A stretch of 64,000 nucleotides of DNA, from the NCBI GenBank assembly GCA_024291935.2, contig CM044306.1:9374001-9438000 (forward strand). Direction: 5' to 3'. This stretch comes from Okapia johnstoni. Taxonomy: Eukaryota > Chordata > Mammalia > Artiodactyla > Giraffidae. The notes below the pieces were generated by a model that did no database searches, was not told where the DNA came from, and worked only from the letters and a program-made list of their open reading frames with translations. A program made the translations under genes and the position numbers. Shown here piece after piece: positions 45,306 to 55,183 of this stretch (positions within the stretch are counted from its first letter, which is position 1; each line of letters opens with the position of its first letter).

Positions 45306-45545
45306 GGTGGCCACCTGAAGACAGAGCAGAGATCGGAGTGATGTGTCTACAAACCAAGGGACACCAAAGGTTGCTTGGAGCTACCAGGAGAGGGGCCTGG
45401 CACAGATTTTCCCTCCAGGCTTTCAGAAGGAACCTGTGCTGCCAACACCTTCATTTTGGACTTGAGGCCCCTAAACTGTGAGAGATCAATTTCTGCTGTC
45501 TTAAGCACCCCCCGTTTGTGGTCACTTGTTACAGTAACCATGGGG
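45105..45545 (+). mobile_element. Old mammalian interspersed repeat (family not assigned)
   Basis: Blocks gaatgtgaccttatttggaa, atgaggtcagtggactaggg, ccagaggagaggcc-like text, cagaaggaacctgtgctgcc, actgtgagagatcaatttct and ttgtggtcacttgttacagt recur together in many mammalian genomes. I recognise the repeat but cannot name it. A CA microsatellite has grown inside it. Confidence 0.5.
45264..45302 (+). repeat. (AC)n microsatellite
   Basis: About 19 uninterrupted AC units. Likely polymorphic in length. Confidence 0.95.
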
Positions 45546-47473
45546 ACCAGAAACACTGGGCTCTGCAGCACGACCCTGGCATCAGCAGGCCCTGTGGAAC
45601 CTCTGGGCTGGGCTGGGGTGAAAAGTTTTGGCTCTATGATGATTTTGATGCAATGATTTGGACACAAATGCCAGGAGATGCAGGTGGAAGAGAGGGCAAC
45701 CTGCAAAGCAAGAGGGAGACTTGAGGCATCTGGACACTCCTGGACCCTGACCTTTTATGCCCTTGATCCAAACCCAAAGCAGAAAACAGCCCCAGCGCTG
45801 CCTCAGCTGACACTGGACAAGGATGGGAGTGGCTGGCTGGACATCCTCTCTGTGCAGCTGACGAGTGTGAGGTGGTCCCAAGCCCAACCCCTTCCTGCTC
45901 GGTCCCTGTAAACCAAGTCCTAGAATCTTCTAACCCATGGATTCCTTCTGGGGCTGGGCCTGATTCTGCCTCAGAAGCACAGCTTCTCTCTCTGCAAGGG
46001 GCCTGGACAGGTCTGGACTCCCAGGGGACACCCCTTAGAGGGCCGATCCTGGCTCCCGCACTGGGACGAGCCTCTCCTCCCCACTCCAATCTTCCTGAGC
46101 AGTGAAGCCAAATTGGAAAATTTCTCGCGGGTGCTGTGGGGAACCACTCTGCGAGCACACGCTGGGCCCCAAGCGCAGGTTGGCCTGAGCTATGTGACTC
46201 GCACAGGTAGGATCACCTGAAGACTTCCTGGACCAGGGGGTGGCGGCAGCTCCAAGGGCCAATTGGGGTGTGGCCAGGAGTCGTGAAGACATCAGAGAGG
46301 TATGGCTGACAACGGGAAAAACCCAGAGACCCCAGCTTTGAGCCTGCACAGGTGAGGGCGGCCCAGCCTCCCCACCCCTGGCAACAGGCTGCGGGGCTGG
46401 CTAAGACTTAGAAGCAGAAAATAAACCTGTGGGGAAGTGAGAGGGAGCTGCAGAGACCCACCTGCTGTACATCTGTCGTTTTGGTGAAACCTGTCCCAGG
46501 AAAACCAGGGCAGTAGAGGCCCGCAAGTGACAGAACTAGATGGAAACCTCCAAGGTCAGCTGGTTCTCCCCATCTCTGCTGTGTTCTCTCTCCCTACTCT
46601 GTCTCCTGCCCCTCTGTGGCTCAGAATAACTGGGCTCTCTTTTCCTTGCCAGCTCCCGTATTTGGGGGACAAGGAGTCTGGAGGCGAAAGGATATGTGCT
46701 GGGGACTCTAGGCAGCCAGAAAACCCTATCTGCCATCTCCAGTCACCAAAGCTTGTGTGGATGTCCTGAAAAAGCAGTCCCCACTCAAAGACCATCGTGC
46801 TCCTCCCTGCAGAGCTGTGCCTCCTGGGCAGAGCGGAGGAGGAGCCAGCCCTGGGGCTCGGCCCATCTTTCCGGGCTGCCCCACTGAGCCCGTGGGGAAC
46901 CTGCCCAAGGGAGGGACGCTTCCATCCAGCCCCAGCCGGATCTGGTGAACCCCACATGGGGCTGCTGGCAGAGGCCCAGGCGGAGTAGCTCTTCCCCACC
47001 CAGCTCCAAGCCCAGAGGAGCCCGAGTTCCATCTCACCTGTGAAAGTTTCTTCCTGGGGTCCCCCGTCCTTCAACCCACCGAGGTCAAGAGGGCCCCTAC
47101 TCCCGCGCTGTGTCCCCCACCATCCCCGCCCCCACCCCTCGCTGGCATCCCGGGGCCCTCCGCCTGCCAAAACCCAATCCGTTCCCTGGCTCCCTTTCTG
47201 GGGCTGGAAATGCAGCGGAATTTCGGTGGAATTTTGAGGTTGAGAAGCATCTCGGCAGAGAGGAAAAGAAAGGGAGAGAAGGAATGGGGAAAAAGAAAGT
47301 ACGATTTTGGCGTCAACTTGCAGGATTCTAGAAGGAACCAAGGCCCCCGCCGGGAGGCGGGCGCTGGGTCCCTCTGCAGGATGCGGGCGGGCGGGGCGCT
47401 GGTGAAACCTCGAGGTCCCGCGTGCCCCGCGGGGGCGGTGGGCGCCCGGCCGGGGCGGGGTCGCCGTCCTTAC

Positions 47474-47603
47474 CTACGTCTGCATTGCAAAACGCCTGTT
47501 GCGGGTGCACCGGGGAGCAGCTGCAGGCGTCGGCCCGGGGGAGCAGCGTCCCCAGCAGCAGGAGGCAGAACGCGAGCGGCAGGCTGCGGGCCGCGGCGCC
47601 CAT
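47474..47603 (-). CDS. TIMP2: TIMP2 exon 1 (coding part): signal peptide and start of mature inhibitor
   Basis: TIMP-2 is a secreted inhibitor of matrix metalloproteinases that also binds proMMP-2 through its C-domain and takes part in MT1-MMP-dependent proMMP-2 activation. The ATG lies in a CCGCCATGG context (47601-47603 on the plus strand). The exon encodes 43 codons plus one base: a hydrophobic signal peptide of about 26 residues ending ADA, then mature [17 protein letters not shown]. Mature Cys1 is the residue whose amino group and carbonyl chelate the MMP zinc; Cys3 and Cys13 form the other N-domain disulfides in this family. The donor reads GTAG|GTAAGG, splitting a Val codon in phase 1, and exon 2 completes it with TG. 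The protein match is near-complete to mammalian TIMP2, with ruminant-like signal-peptide residues. The start is unambiguous because no other ATG lies in the leader. Confidence 0.98.
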
Positions 47604-47910
47604 GGCGGGCGGGGGGGGGGCGGGGGGGCGGGGGGCGCGGGGCGCGGGCTCGGGCTCGCCGCCGCCGCCTGGGCTCGGGGCGCTCCCCTCTCGCCGGCCG
47701 GGGCCGCACGGGTCTGGGCGGCGCTCCGCGGGCGCGCTCTCCTCTCCGGCCCTCACTCGCCGCACAAACTTTCTTGGCTCTAGGTCGCGGGGTGCAGCGA
47801 GGGGGGGGCGCGGCCTGCAGCGCGGAGGCGAGAGCTGGCAGGGGGGCGGCGGCGAGCGAGCGAGCGCGCCGCGGACCGGTCCCGGGTGCTCCACTGCCTT
47901 CTATGGATGT
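47604..47910 (-). other. TIMP2: TIMP2 5' untranslated leader (approximate)
   Basis: About 300 bases of very GC-rich sequence lie between the start codon and the inferred cap site, 25-30 bases downstream of the TATA-like box. No ATG occurs in it on the transcript strand, so it carries no AUG-initiated upstream ORF. The frame of TIMP2 stays open upstream from the ATG until an in-frame TAG whose plus-strand complement is at 47901-47903. A C-rich tract in the transcript (G-run on the plus strand at 47609-47641) sits directly before the ATG. The 5' end is inferred, not seen. Confidence 0.7.
47609..47641 (+). repeat. G-run tract beside the TIMP2 start codon
   Basis: Runs of ten, seven and six G separated by single C or CG lie on the plus strand, ending five bases from the TIMP2 ATG. 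The tract is G-quadruplex-compatible on the template strand and C-rich in the mRNA. Its length may be misassembled. Confidence 0.85.
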
Positions 47911-47937
47911 GTGCGCCGCGGGTGCGGGCCGAGCCGG

Positions 47938-47948
47938 CCTTTTATTGC
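47938..47948 (-). promoter_or_regulatory. TIMP2: TATA-like box of TIMP2
   Basis: The minus strand reads GCAATAAAAGGCC here, an A-rich TATA-like element inside otherwise GC-dominated sequence. It lies about 335-345 bases upstream of the ATG. A start site 25-30 bases downstream would give a leader of about 300 bases, in line with what is known of mammalian TIMP2. The TSS position is inferred. Confidence 0.6.
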
Positions 47949-48200
47949 GCTCCGAGGCGGTTTGGCTCCGCCCCCCGGTGGCGGGCGGCCAATGCCGGCT
48001 CCGGGAGCTCTCGGCCGGCCCCCCCCCTCCCCGCGCGCCTCCCGCGCCTCCCGGCCCTCCCCCAAGTCCGGCTTTTGTTGTGCCCAGCCTGGCACGGCCC
48101 GGGCCCCCAGCTGAGCACCTGGCTTCCCACCGCTCAGGGCCGTACCCCCGCCGCTTCCCACGCCGCCCGAGGTTGGGGGAGGGAGGGCGCTGCGTGCAGA
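47949..48200 (-). promoter_or_regulatory. TIMP2: TIMP2 proximal promoter with GC boxes and inverted CCAAT
   Basis: Directly upstream of the TATA-like box the sequence is GC-rich. A GC box is seen as ccgcccccc around 47968-47976 (GGGGGGCGG on the transcript strand), and more C-runs lie near 48020-48032. A CCAAT pentamer occurs on the plus strand at 47989-47993, so it is inverted relative to TIMP2. Mammalian TIMP2 promoters are reported to have Sp1 sites and housekeeping-type CpG islands. The sites are read by motif only. Confidence 0.6.
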
Positions 48201-48217
48201 CAGCGCCCAGTGGACCC

Positions 48218-48224
48218 TGACTCA
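48218..48224 (-). promoter_or_regulatory. TIMP2: AP-1 (TRE) consensus upstream of TIMP2
   Basis: A perfect TGACTCA heptamer lies about 310 bases upstream of the inferred start site. The human TIMP2 promoter is described as carrying one AP-1 site at about -290, so position and motif agree with a conserved element. Motif-level evidence only. Confidence 0.55.
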
Positions 48225-49029
48225 GCACTTGGGACTCGCAGTCCGCCTCTCCAGGGCACCAGACGACCCACCCATCACCCCTTCCCCTCCAGCTTGGCGC
48301 GGGACGTGTACGCTGCCTGATTCCCTTCCACCCCTGGGATCCCTGCGATTCTAGCCAGGGATTGAGGAAAAGGATGTGCCACTTTGGAGCATGGATCGGA
48401 TCGTTCTCTGCCGCCCCTCTCCCTGCCCCCTGTGGCTGGGTGGACTCCTGAAACTTACTGAGAACACCTTTTTCAATTAGAGGCCTTAGAATTTTAAGTG
48501 CGCTTGGCCAGTAGAGTCAGGGGGCGGGGGAGGAGTGGGTACTATGAACAACACAGGATTTCATATAAACTGGCCGTCGTTTTGACCAGCCGGCAAGCGT
48601 GAGGAGCCGGCCCAGAAGAAAAGAGGGTTGGATGAAGGCGTTTTCTGGGCTCTCCTCCTTTAGCCCACAAATGTGGAAGCTGAAATACTTTATCCAAAAC
48701 AGTTCTGTGTTCCAGGAAAGGCGGAGGGTCTTAGAGGTTTGGATGGCATGGAAAATGTGACGCTGGGGGTCTCGGTCTGCGTGTCTCGGAGCCCCCTCTG
48801 AGGTGGGCACTGTTACACACAGGGCCTCATTCTTGTCATCTAGCCCAGGAGTTGTAAACTGAGAAAATGGCACAATCATTGTCCACTCCAGTATGTGATG
48901 CTGACTTGAGATAGGAAACTGGAAAATATTGAAAGAATTTTTTTTAAATGGCTGCATTCTGTTTATGCATGGCTTTGAGCCAGTAGATGGGCACCCCCAG
49001 AGTAAATTGATTGGAGATTCGTTCCCTGA

Positions 49030-49630
49030 GGACCAAAAACCAAGAGGAGAATAGCAGGACAATTAAGTGAGGAGGCTGGGCTATGCCATGTCATTCTCAT
49101 TCTGGAGGTCAGGAGACCTCCCAACCACACAGGTGCAGAAAGGCTTGTTCGAGGTCAAAGGGGAGTGATGCTAACCAACGCCAAGCTACCCATAGGTTTT
49201 TGTGGTAGAATCCATCTTGGCTAAGAGATGCATGCACCCATATAGAAGGATTCTGAGACACACCAAATGTAGACTGTGAAGCAGACAAATCAAAATGATC
49301 GGCCAAAGGAAACCAGAAAGAAACGCCCCATTTAAGTGATTTAAATTGCCACAAGGGTGCAACTCAGGGACTTTTCCTCTGAGTCTGCCCGTGTCTCTAT
49401 CTACACGTACTGTACTCTTTTTCCTTATAATAAATTCTTTGAGTCACTACTTTCTGTCTTTGTGGGGATTCTTTTCTGCAAAGCTGAAGAGCCAGAGCCT
49501 TGTCATTGACCACTGGTCTAGTGGCTAGAACTTGGTGCTTTCACTGCTGCGACCTGGCCCCAATCTCTGGCTGGGAACCCAAGCCCTGCTTCAAGCCATT
49601 GCAGCCCGTGGCCACCCTGGATCACTTGGA
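49030..49630 (+). mobile_element. Solo LTR of a ruminant class I endogenous retrovirus
   Basis: It resembles the BTLTR1 group: gtagactgtgaagcagacaa, atgatcggccaaaggaaacc, an AATAAA in ccttataataaattctttga, then gaccactggtctagtggcta and ggctgggaacccaagccctg. No gag, pol or env frame is next to it, so it is a solitary LTR. Family and edges are approximate. It lies on the strand opposite to TIMP2. Confidence 0.75.
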
Positions 49631-50460
49631 AACAGACAACTTAGAGAAAAGTTAAACTGGTAGAGCAGTTATTAATACCTTAGAACCTGGGCAATTCCAA
49701 AGTCAGTGTTCAGCTTTTGTTTCTGTAAAATAAAGTGTCATTTGTGAAATGATGTTTGATGCTAACTTTGTGAGTACAGTTAATGCAGAAAATTATGACA
49801 AGTTGGCTGTCTGTAGCATTTTCATTTCTTTCTTTGTTATTGTAAGTAGAACAAAATGCTGTTGAACTTTACAGAAGCTAAAATCCATTTGTCAGTTTAT
49901 GAAAGAAATAGATAACCTAGGGGCTTTCAGCCTTTTAGGCAAGGTAGACACAAAAATGATCAAGTAAACAGAAGATGAGAAATACAGGTAGGTTGATGGT
50001 GGTGCAGGAGGGGATTGGAGTCCATGCTGGGCACAAGGCAGGAAAGGAGGGGCCTTGGCTGGCCTTCCTTCCATCAGCACTGCTAACTTAAACATCGACA
50101 GTGGACACTGTCCAAAGAGTAGGATGGTCAGACCTCCACGGAACAGACAATGATCCCTGGAACAGTGGGACTCCTGAGCTGGTGCAGGAGGGGATAAATG
50201 AGGGGAGAGGAGCCACGGAGGAGACTTTTGAGGGTCTGGGAGGGGATCTCACCTTCTTCTGAGGTCAGAGCTTCTAGAGCAGAGGGGCAAAGTGATCCCC
50301 TCTGAAAGGATGCTCTCTATGATGTGATGGGCAGGAGTGGGGGCAGAGGGTCCACCTTGTGGCTCAGAGATGCAGCAGCCCAGCTGCCTCAGTGGCCTTG
50401 CCAAGCCTCTGTCTCCCCAACCACAACATGGTGATAAAAGCCCCTTCCTAGTGGATTTCT

Positions 50461-50757
50461 AGTTGATTCAGGAAATCAACCCTGAATACTCACTGGAAGG
50501 ACAGATGCTGAAACTGAGGCTCCAATACTTTGGCCACATGATGTGAAGAGCCAGCTCATTGGAAAAGACTGATGCTGGGAAAGATTGAAGGCAGGAGGAG
50601 AAGGGGGCAACAGAGGATGAGATGATTTGACAGCATCACCAACTCAATGGACATAAGTTTGAGTAAGCTTCGGAAGTTGGTGAAGGACAGGGAAGCCTGG
50701 TGTGCTGCAGTCCACGGGGCCGCAAAGAGTTGGACACGACTGAGCAACTGAACAACA
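50461..50757 (+). mobile_element. BovB/ART2A 3' fragment with 11-bp target-site duplication
   Basis: Sense BovB tail (ctggaaggacagatgctgaa, gatgagatgatttgacagca, tgagcaactgaacaac). The 11-mer agtggatttct is repeated at 50450-50460 and 50758-50768. Confidence 0.94.
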
Positions 50758-50860
50758 AGTGGATTTCTGGGCATGCCTAACCATGCCCAGAAGGCTCTAA
50801 AATCTGGTGCAAGTGGTAGCTGCCTTCAGGAGGCACTGAACATTAAATGACTCTCACAAG

Positions 50861-51165
50861 GGACTTTCCTGGTGGCTCAGTGGTGAAGAATCCACCTGCC
50901 AGTGCAGGGGACACAGGTTCAATCCCTGGTCCAGGAAGATCCCACATGCCACGAAACAAATAAGCCCGTGTGTCACAACTGCTGAAGCCTGCATGTCTAG
51001 GGCCTGTGCTCCACAACAAGAGAAGCCACTGCAATGAGAAGCCCGTGCACTGCAACTAGAGAGTAGCCTTCATTCGCCGCAACTGGAGAAGGCCCGCATG
51101 CAGCAGTGAAGACGCTGCATTTAAGATTAATTAAATAAATTAATCTTAGAGAAAACAAACACACA
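50861..51165 (+). mobile_element. CHR-2 SINE
   Basis: Begins gggactttcctggtggctca, with B-box ggttcaatccctggtccagg and the long CHR-2 body. The tail region contains the palindrome ttaagattaattaaataaat / taatcttaga. Confidence 0.92.
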
Positions 51166-51475
51166 AAAAACTCTCATGAGAGCCCAGCAAGTGAAGGGAC
51201 AGAGTGGCCCCTGAAAGCTCGCCCCACCCTGACCCGCCCAGCCTTTTCATGGTGCCCATGCGGCCTTGGCTACGGGGCTCCCCGCCTCACTGCCCTGGCC
51301 TCTCCATTCTTCCTCGTCATCCTCTGCCTGTGCTCCCAGCTAGAATCTTCCCATCTCCAAACCATGGGAACTGAGCCCTTTGATGAGAAATCTACCAGAG
51401 ATACTCCTAAGAAGTAGATTACTCAATGGAGTCCCTTTCACACACTCTCTGTTCTGCTGACAAGAGGGCTCAACA

Positions 51476-51518
51476 GCTGGGGGTGAGTGCGGGTAACCGC
51501 TGAGGGTGAGTGCGGGTA
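51476..51518 (+). repeat. 20-bp direct repeat
   Basis: gctgggggtgagtgcgggta (51476-51495) recurs with one change at 51499-51518. Confidence 0.85.
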
Positions 51519-52736
51519 GAGGGCTCAGCTCTGACCTGCCCCAAGGAGGCAGGTCAGGGTCAGGACACATCCCGGACTCAGGAAGAAGGAGGACCCCGGG
51601 GCTGACAGCTCCCTCTGTGGGCTTCTCTCCTAACCAGCCTCTCCCACCCTGATCCTAGGGGGCAGGCTAACAGGGAAGCCTTAACAGGAGACCCCGATCA
51701 CACCGGAGACCCCAGTCTGGCCCCCATATGCATTCTGACCACAGCCTGCCGGACCTCAGCCTGGGTCTGTGGCTCCCAGCAGGACTCAGGACAGACAGGA
51801 GGGGGCAGCACCTGCCAGACTAGTTGGGGATGGAGGGGCTTCTGGGACCCTCAGATCACACTCCTATGGTCCCTATTTCCCACCAGGAATGCCCACTTTG
51901 CCCCTGCCTCCTTCCCAAAGAGACTGTCTCAAGGAGAGCCCAGCGGAGCTGTTGGGTGGTCCTGGGCTGGGCTTGGCAGAGTGAGTGTCGTCCAGGGCCA
52001 GGAGGAAGTGCCAGCGCTGCCTCCTTCTGGTTTCTGGCAGGTAAACAGAGTCAGAATGACCTCACCGGTCTTAGGCAGGAGGCGCCGCTGAACCAGGTTC
52101 TGTCTGCCCAGCACAAGGATGGATGTCAGCTGGGCCTCTTCTCGGTAGAGCCACTCTCCCAGTTTGGAGGCGATCCATTTCCTTCTGAGTTTGGAGTGCT
52201 CTCTCCCTAGAGACAGCTGAAGCCCCCACACTCCTTCCGGCAGGTTCCGAAGAGCCAGACACGCGCCGGTATATAGAGTTAACATTGGCCCCACGGGCTG
52301 TGGGCGTGACTTGGGAAGGTCTGGGGTCGGCGGGGTCGGGTGGTTCGCAAGGGTGGGGGACGTGTCGGTGTGCCCAGCTGTTTGTGATATGCAGCCCCCA
52401 GAGAGCGATGGGCAGCTGGCGTTGGGGTCATGATGTCCCTCCACCACCCTAGTCAAATCCAGCCATCAGATTCATGGCCACAGTAGGTGGGAGGTGCCAC
52501 CCAGCCCAGACTTCAGGCCCTGACGTTCAATTCTGTGGTGGGGATGTTTATCATAGGACATCCCTAAGGTGACAAGAAGGTGACTAAGGATAACTGGACT
52601 GTGTGTGGCGTGAAGACAGGTCGCACATCACTGCACAGTCTGCATAAGCAGCTTCGTGACCAGGCGGGGACACTCTCAAGGCCATTTTGATTTTCATTTC
52701 ATTAATTTCATTATTAATCCTCTTCAGCCTGAGCCA

Positions 52737-52912
52737 GCTTCTCAGCCTTGGCACTGTTGACCTTGGGGCCAGAACTTTCTCTGGGGGAGTTGTCCCTGTG
52801 CCTGGTAGAGTATTGAGCAATATCCTTGGCCTTCCCCTTGAGATGTGATAGCATCTCCCACCCCTAACCAAACTGTCCTCAGACATTGCCCAGTGTCCCA
52901 GGGGCAGCAGAA
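52737..52912 (-). mobile_element. MER20-like hAT-Charlie element
   Basis: Antisense blocks: ttctcagccttggcactgtt, gaccttggggccagaacttt, tgagcaatatccttggcctt, tcagacattgcccagtgtcc. Confidence 0.75.
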
Positions 52913-52934
52913 CCCCTAACTGTCGTGTGTTTAG

Positions 52935-53066
52935 TCTCTAAGTGAAGTGAAAGTCACTCAGTTGTGTCTGACTCTTTGTGACCCCCATGGACTGTACAGT
53001 CCATGGAATTCTCCAGGCCAGAATACTGGAGTAGGTAGCCTTTCCCTTCTCCAGGGGATCTTGGTC
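52935..53066 (-). mobile_element. Bov-A fragment
   Basis: Antisense Bov-A body gtgaaagtcactcagttgtg to ccttctccaggggatcttgg. It has no tRNA-like head. Confidence 0.85.
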
Positions 53067-53137
53067 ACTAAGTCGTGTCCAATTCTTTGTCATGACCCCA
53101 TGAACTGCAACACTCCAGGATTCCCTGTCCAACTAGG
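53067..53137 (-). mobile_element. BovB/Bov-A end fragment
   Basis: A second short antisense start (tcactaagtcgtgtccaatt, catgaactgcaacactccag) follows directly, breaking off after ttccctgtccaac. Confidence 0.7.
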
Positions 53138-53333
53138 GAAACTGATAAAAATCATAGGTCTTGAGACCAACTGCAAAGATATAAACAGATAGTAATGCAG
53201 AGGAGCAGGGGTCCCTGTACCCACATATCACCCAGAGAACAGGGTGAGAGATGGCACTCTGTCCACACCTGTTCTCCAGGGAGAGAGGGAAGGCAAGAAA
53301 TAGTAAGAAGATTGTTGTTTAAAAAGGTCCCAT

Positions 53334-53450
53334 GGGAATTTCCTGGTGCTACAGTGGTTAGGACTTCACACTCTCACTGCTGAGGGCCCAGGATCAATTC
53401 CTAGTTGGGGAAGTAAGATCCCACAAGCCACACAGCCAAAAAAAAGTAAA
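53334..53450 (+). mobile_element. CHR-2 SINE, short form
   Basis: gggaatttcctggtgctaca, gtggttaggacttcacactc, gatcaattcctagttgggga and an A-rich tail. Confidence 0.87.
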
Positions 53451-53639
53451 GAGTAAAAAGGGCCCATGAGCAAATGTGTGATAGTTCATTTATGGGAAAG
53501 TATGCATATGCAGGGATGCAGATAGATGTATAAATAGGTGTTCACCAAGAAGTGTGATGCATGTCTCTGGCAGAAACTTAGGTGACAGGGTACATGTCAG
53601 ACCCTGCTCCTCGTGTAGGGAGAGCAATTTTTACACGAT

Positions 53640-53852
53640 GTTGTTGTTTTTTAGTCACTAAGTCATGTCTGACTCTTTTGCAACCCATGGACTGTAGCCC
53701 ACCAGGCTCCTCTGTCCATGGGATCTCCCAGGTAAGAATACTGGAGTGGGTTGCCGTTCCCATCTCTAGGGGATCTTCCCAACCCAGGGATCAAACCCAC
53801 GTCTTCTGCATTGGCAGGTGGGTTCTTTACCACTGAGCCACCAGAGAAGCCC
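53640..53852 (-). mobile_element. Bov-tA SINE
   Basis: Antisense: tagtcactaagtcatgtctg, caagaatactggagtgggtt-like text, gggatcaaacccacgtcttc, ending gagccaccagagaagccc. Confidence 0.92.
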
Positions 53853-54592
53853 TTTCAGATGATGGTCTGACCCTAAAATGGACAGCCCCTGGGGGCAGAA
53901 ATATGGATAGTTTTCTCCACCTCCTGTACATCACTACTAAAACCTGCCCTCCTGGCATTGGCTTCCCAGTGCTCCTGCTCCATCATCTGCACTGCTCTTG
54001 ACTCATGCTTCCCATTGGGGTTTTTGGCTGCACCCTTGGCTAACACTTGGCTAATACTTTATGCTACCCCATAAGACATCTTTGAGAAGGTGGGACCTGG
54101 CCTCTCTCCTTTGCTCCTTGCTTCTGCACCTGTCAGCTACCCCTCCCTCCCCTCTCAGGCAGGCCCTCCTCTGGGCAAAGGCAGTCTTGACCCGGGCACG
54201 CGCCTTGCACACACCTTAACCCCTGGTCGCCACTATGCACAGTCTTCACCGGCAGTCCCCAACCAACCGTGCTGCTCTGATCCAGTCTAGAGTGATTCAG
54301 AAGAAAAGAGGTGGTGAACAGGAGGCCTGTGAAGTAAGTCCTTGGCTTGAGGACACTGCCGCATCTGAAGTATGCAGACAGACAGCCCGTAAACACTTCC
54401 TCCAGGGAGGTGGCTCTGGCACAGCTGTGGTTTCACCCCTGGACCAGGAAGCCTTTTCAGCCTCTCCTCCACGTTTGGCCATGTTTTGCCTCTGTAACAC
54501 AGAGGGGTCTCCAGACCTCCAAGCAAGGGCACGCCCCTCCTCCTTGGAGTGAGGGAGGGTCAGGGAGCTGCTGTTTAGCAGAAAGTTCAAAA

Positions 54593-54805
54593 GAAAGTGA
54601 AAGTGAAGTCGCTCAGTTCTGTCCGACTCTTTGCCACCCCATGGACTGTAGCCTGCCAGGCTCCTCCATCCATGGGATTTTCCAGGCAAGAGTACTGGGA
54701 TGGGCTGCCATTTCCTTCTCCAGGGGATCTTCCTGACCCAGGGATTGAACCCGGGTCTACCTGTATTATAGGCAGACGCTTTACCGTCTGAGCCACCAGG
54801 GTAAA
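54593..54805 (-). mobile_element. Bov-tA SINE
   Basis: Antisense: gaaagtgaagtcgctcagtt, gactctttgccaccccatgg, gggattgaacccgggtctac, ending gagccaccagggtaa. Confidence 0.92.
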
Positions 54806-55183
54806 GCTAAAATCCTTTTAGGTTCAAAGGATTTGTTAACAAAAGAAACCACTCATTACACACAAATAAACAGTTTTCAAATTTTTATAGAAGATTATTT
54901 GACTTGATTTCAATATACAGTCATTAAAGGAAAAGAAATAGAAATAATAGAGACAAGGAACAGCATATGCATCACCAAGCTGAGCCAACCTATATCCAGA
55001 CTTGAACAGTGATGGGAAGTCCCTCGCTAACAGCAGTTTGGAGTCCCAACTGGGAAAGGGTCCCCCAGTGATAATGTCCACCCCATAGGTGAGATTTCAG
55101 ATTGCAGTTCTGAGGGCTCCTACTTATCTTCCCAGGTCACAAACTGATATCATCATCAGTTAGGCTGCAAAAAGCAGCTCTGG

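Larger units (their letters stand above)
24476..47473 (-). other. TIMP2: TIMP2 intron 1, part upstream of CEP295NL
   Basis: This 23-kb segment runs from the TIMP2 exon 1 donor (GTAAGG at 47468-47473) to the CEP295NL acceptor. It is repeat-dense between 24.7 and 43 kb and nearly repeat-free from 43 to 47.3 kb. Unassigned stretches include 27267-28284, 29273-30049, 31290-32094, 32596-33811, 36976-37834, 38126-40274, 42910-45100 and 45545-47340. Within 38126-40274, the parts 38340-38480 and 38830-38930 look like an old AT-rich interspersed repeat that I cannot name. The missing 5' exon(s) of CEP295NL probably lie in this segment. Confidence 0.8.
47340..48200. promoter_or_regulatory. CpG island over TIMP2 exon 1 and promoter
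   Basis: CG dinucleotides are dense from about 47340 to 48200, for example throughout 47580-47760 and 47840-47990, in contrast to the CpG-poor flanks. The island spans the end of intron 1, exon 1, the leader and the proximal promoter. No interspersed repeat is inserted in it. Confidence 0.9.

Noticed and set aside
46556..47341. 261-codon minus-strand frame in intron 1 next to exon 1
   Set aside because: No family resemblance and no splice-site support. It lies wholly in the intron after the verified exon 1 donor.
9857..47603. TIMP2 as a processed pseudogene
   Set aside because: Exons are separated by introns with intact GT-AG sites, matching phases and a CpG-island promoter. It is the functional gene.
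47210..48220. 336-codon plus-strand frame across the CpG island
   Set aside because: Antisense to TIMP2 exon 1 and leader. Its Pro/Arg/Gly/Ala-only composition is the usual effect of stop-poor GC-rich DNA.
51929..52456. 175-codon minus-strand frame upstream of TIMP2
   Set aside because: No known domain. Compared mentally with LGALS3BP, the expected neighbour, with no match.
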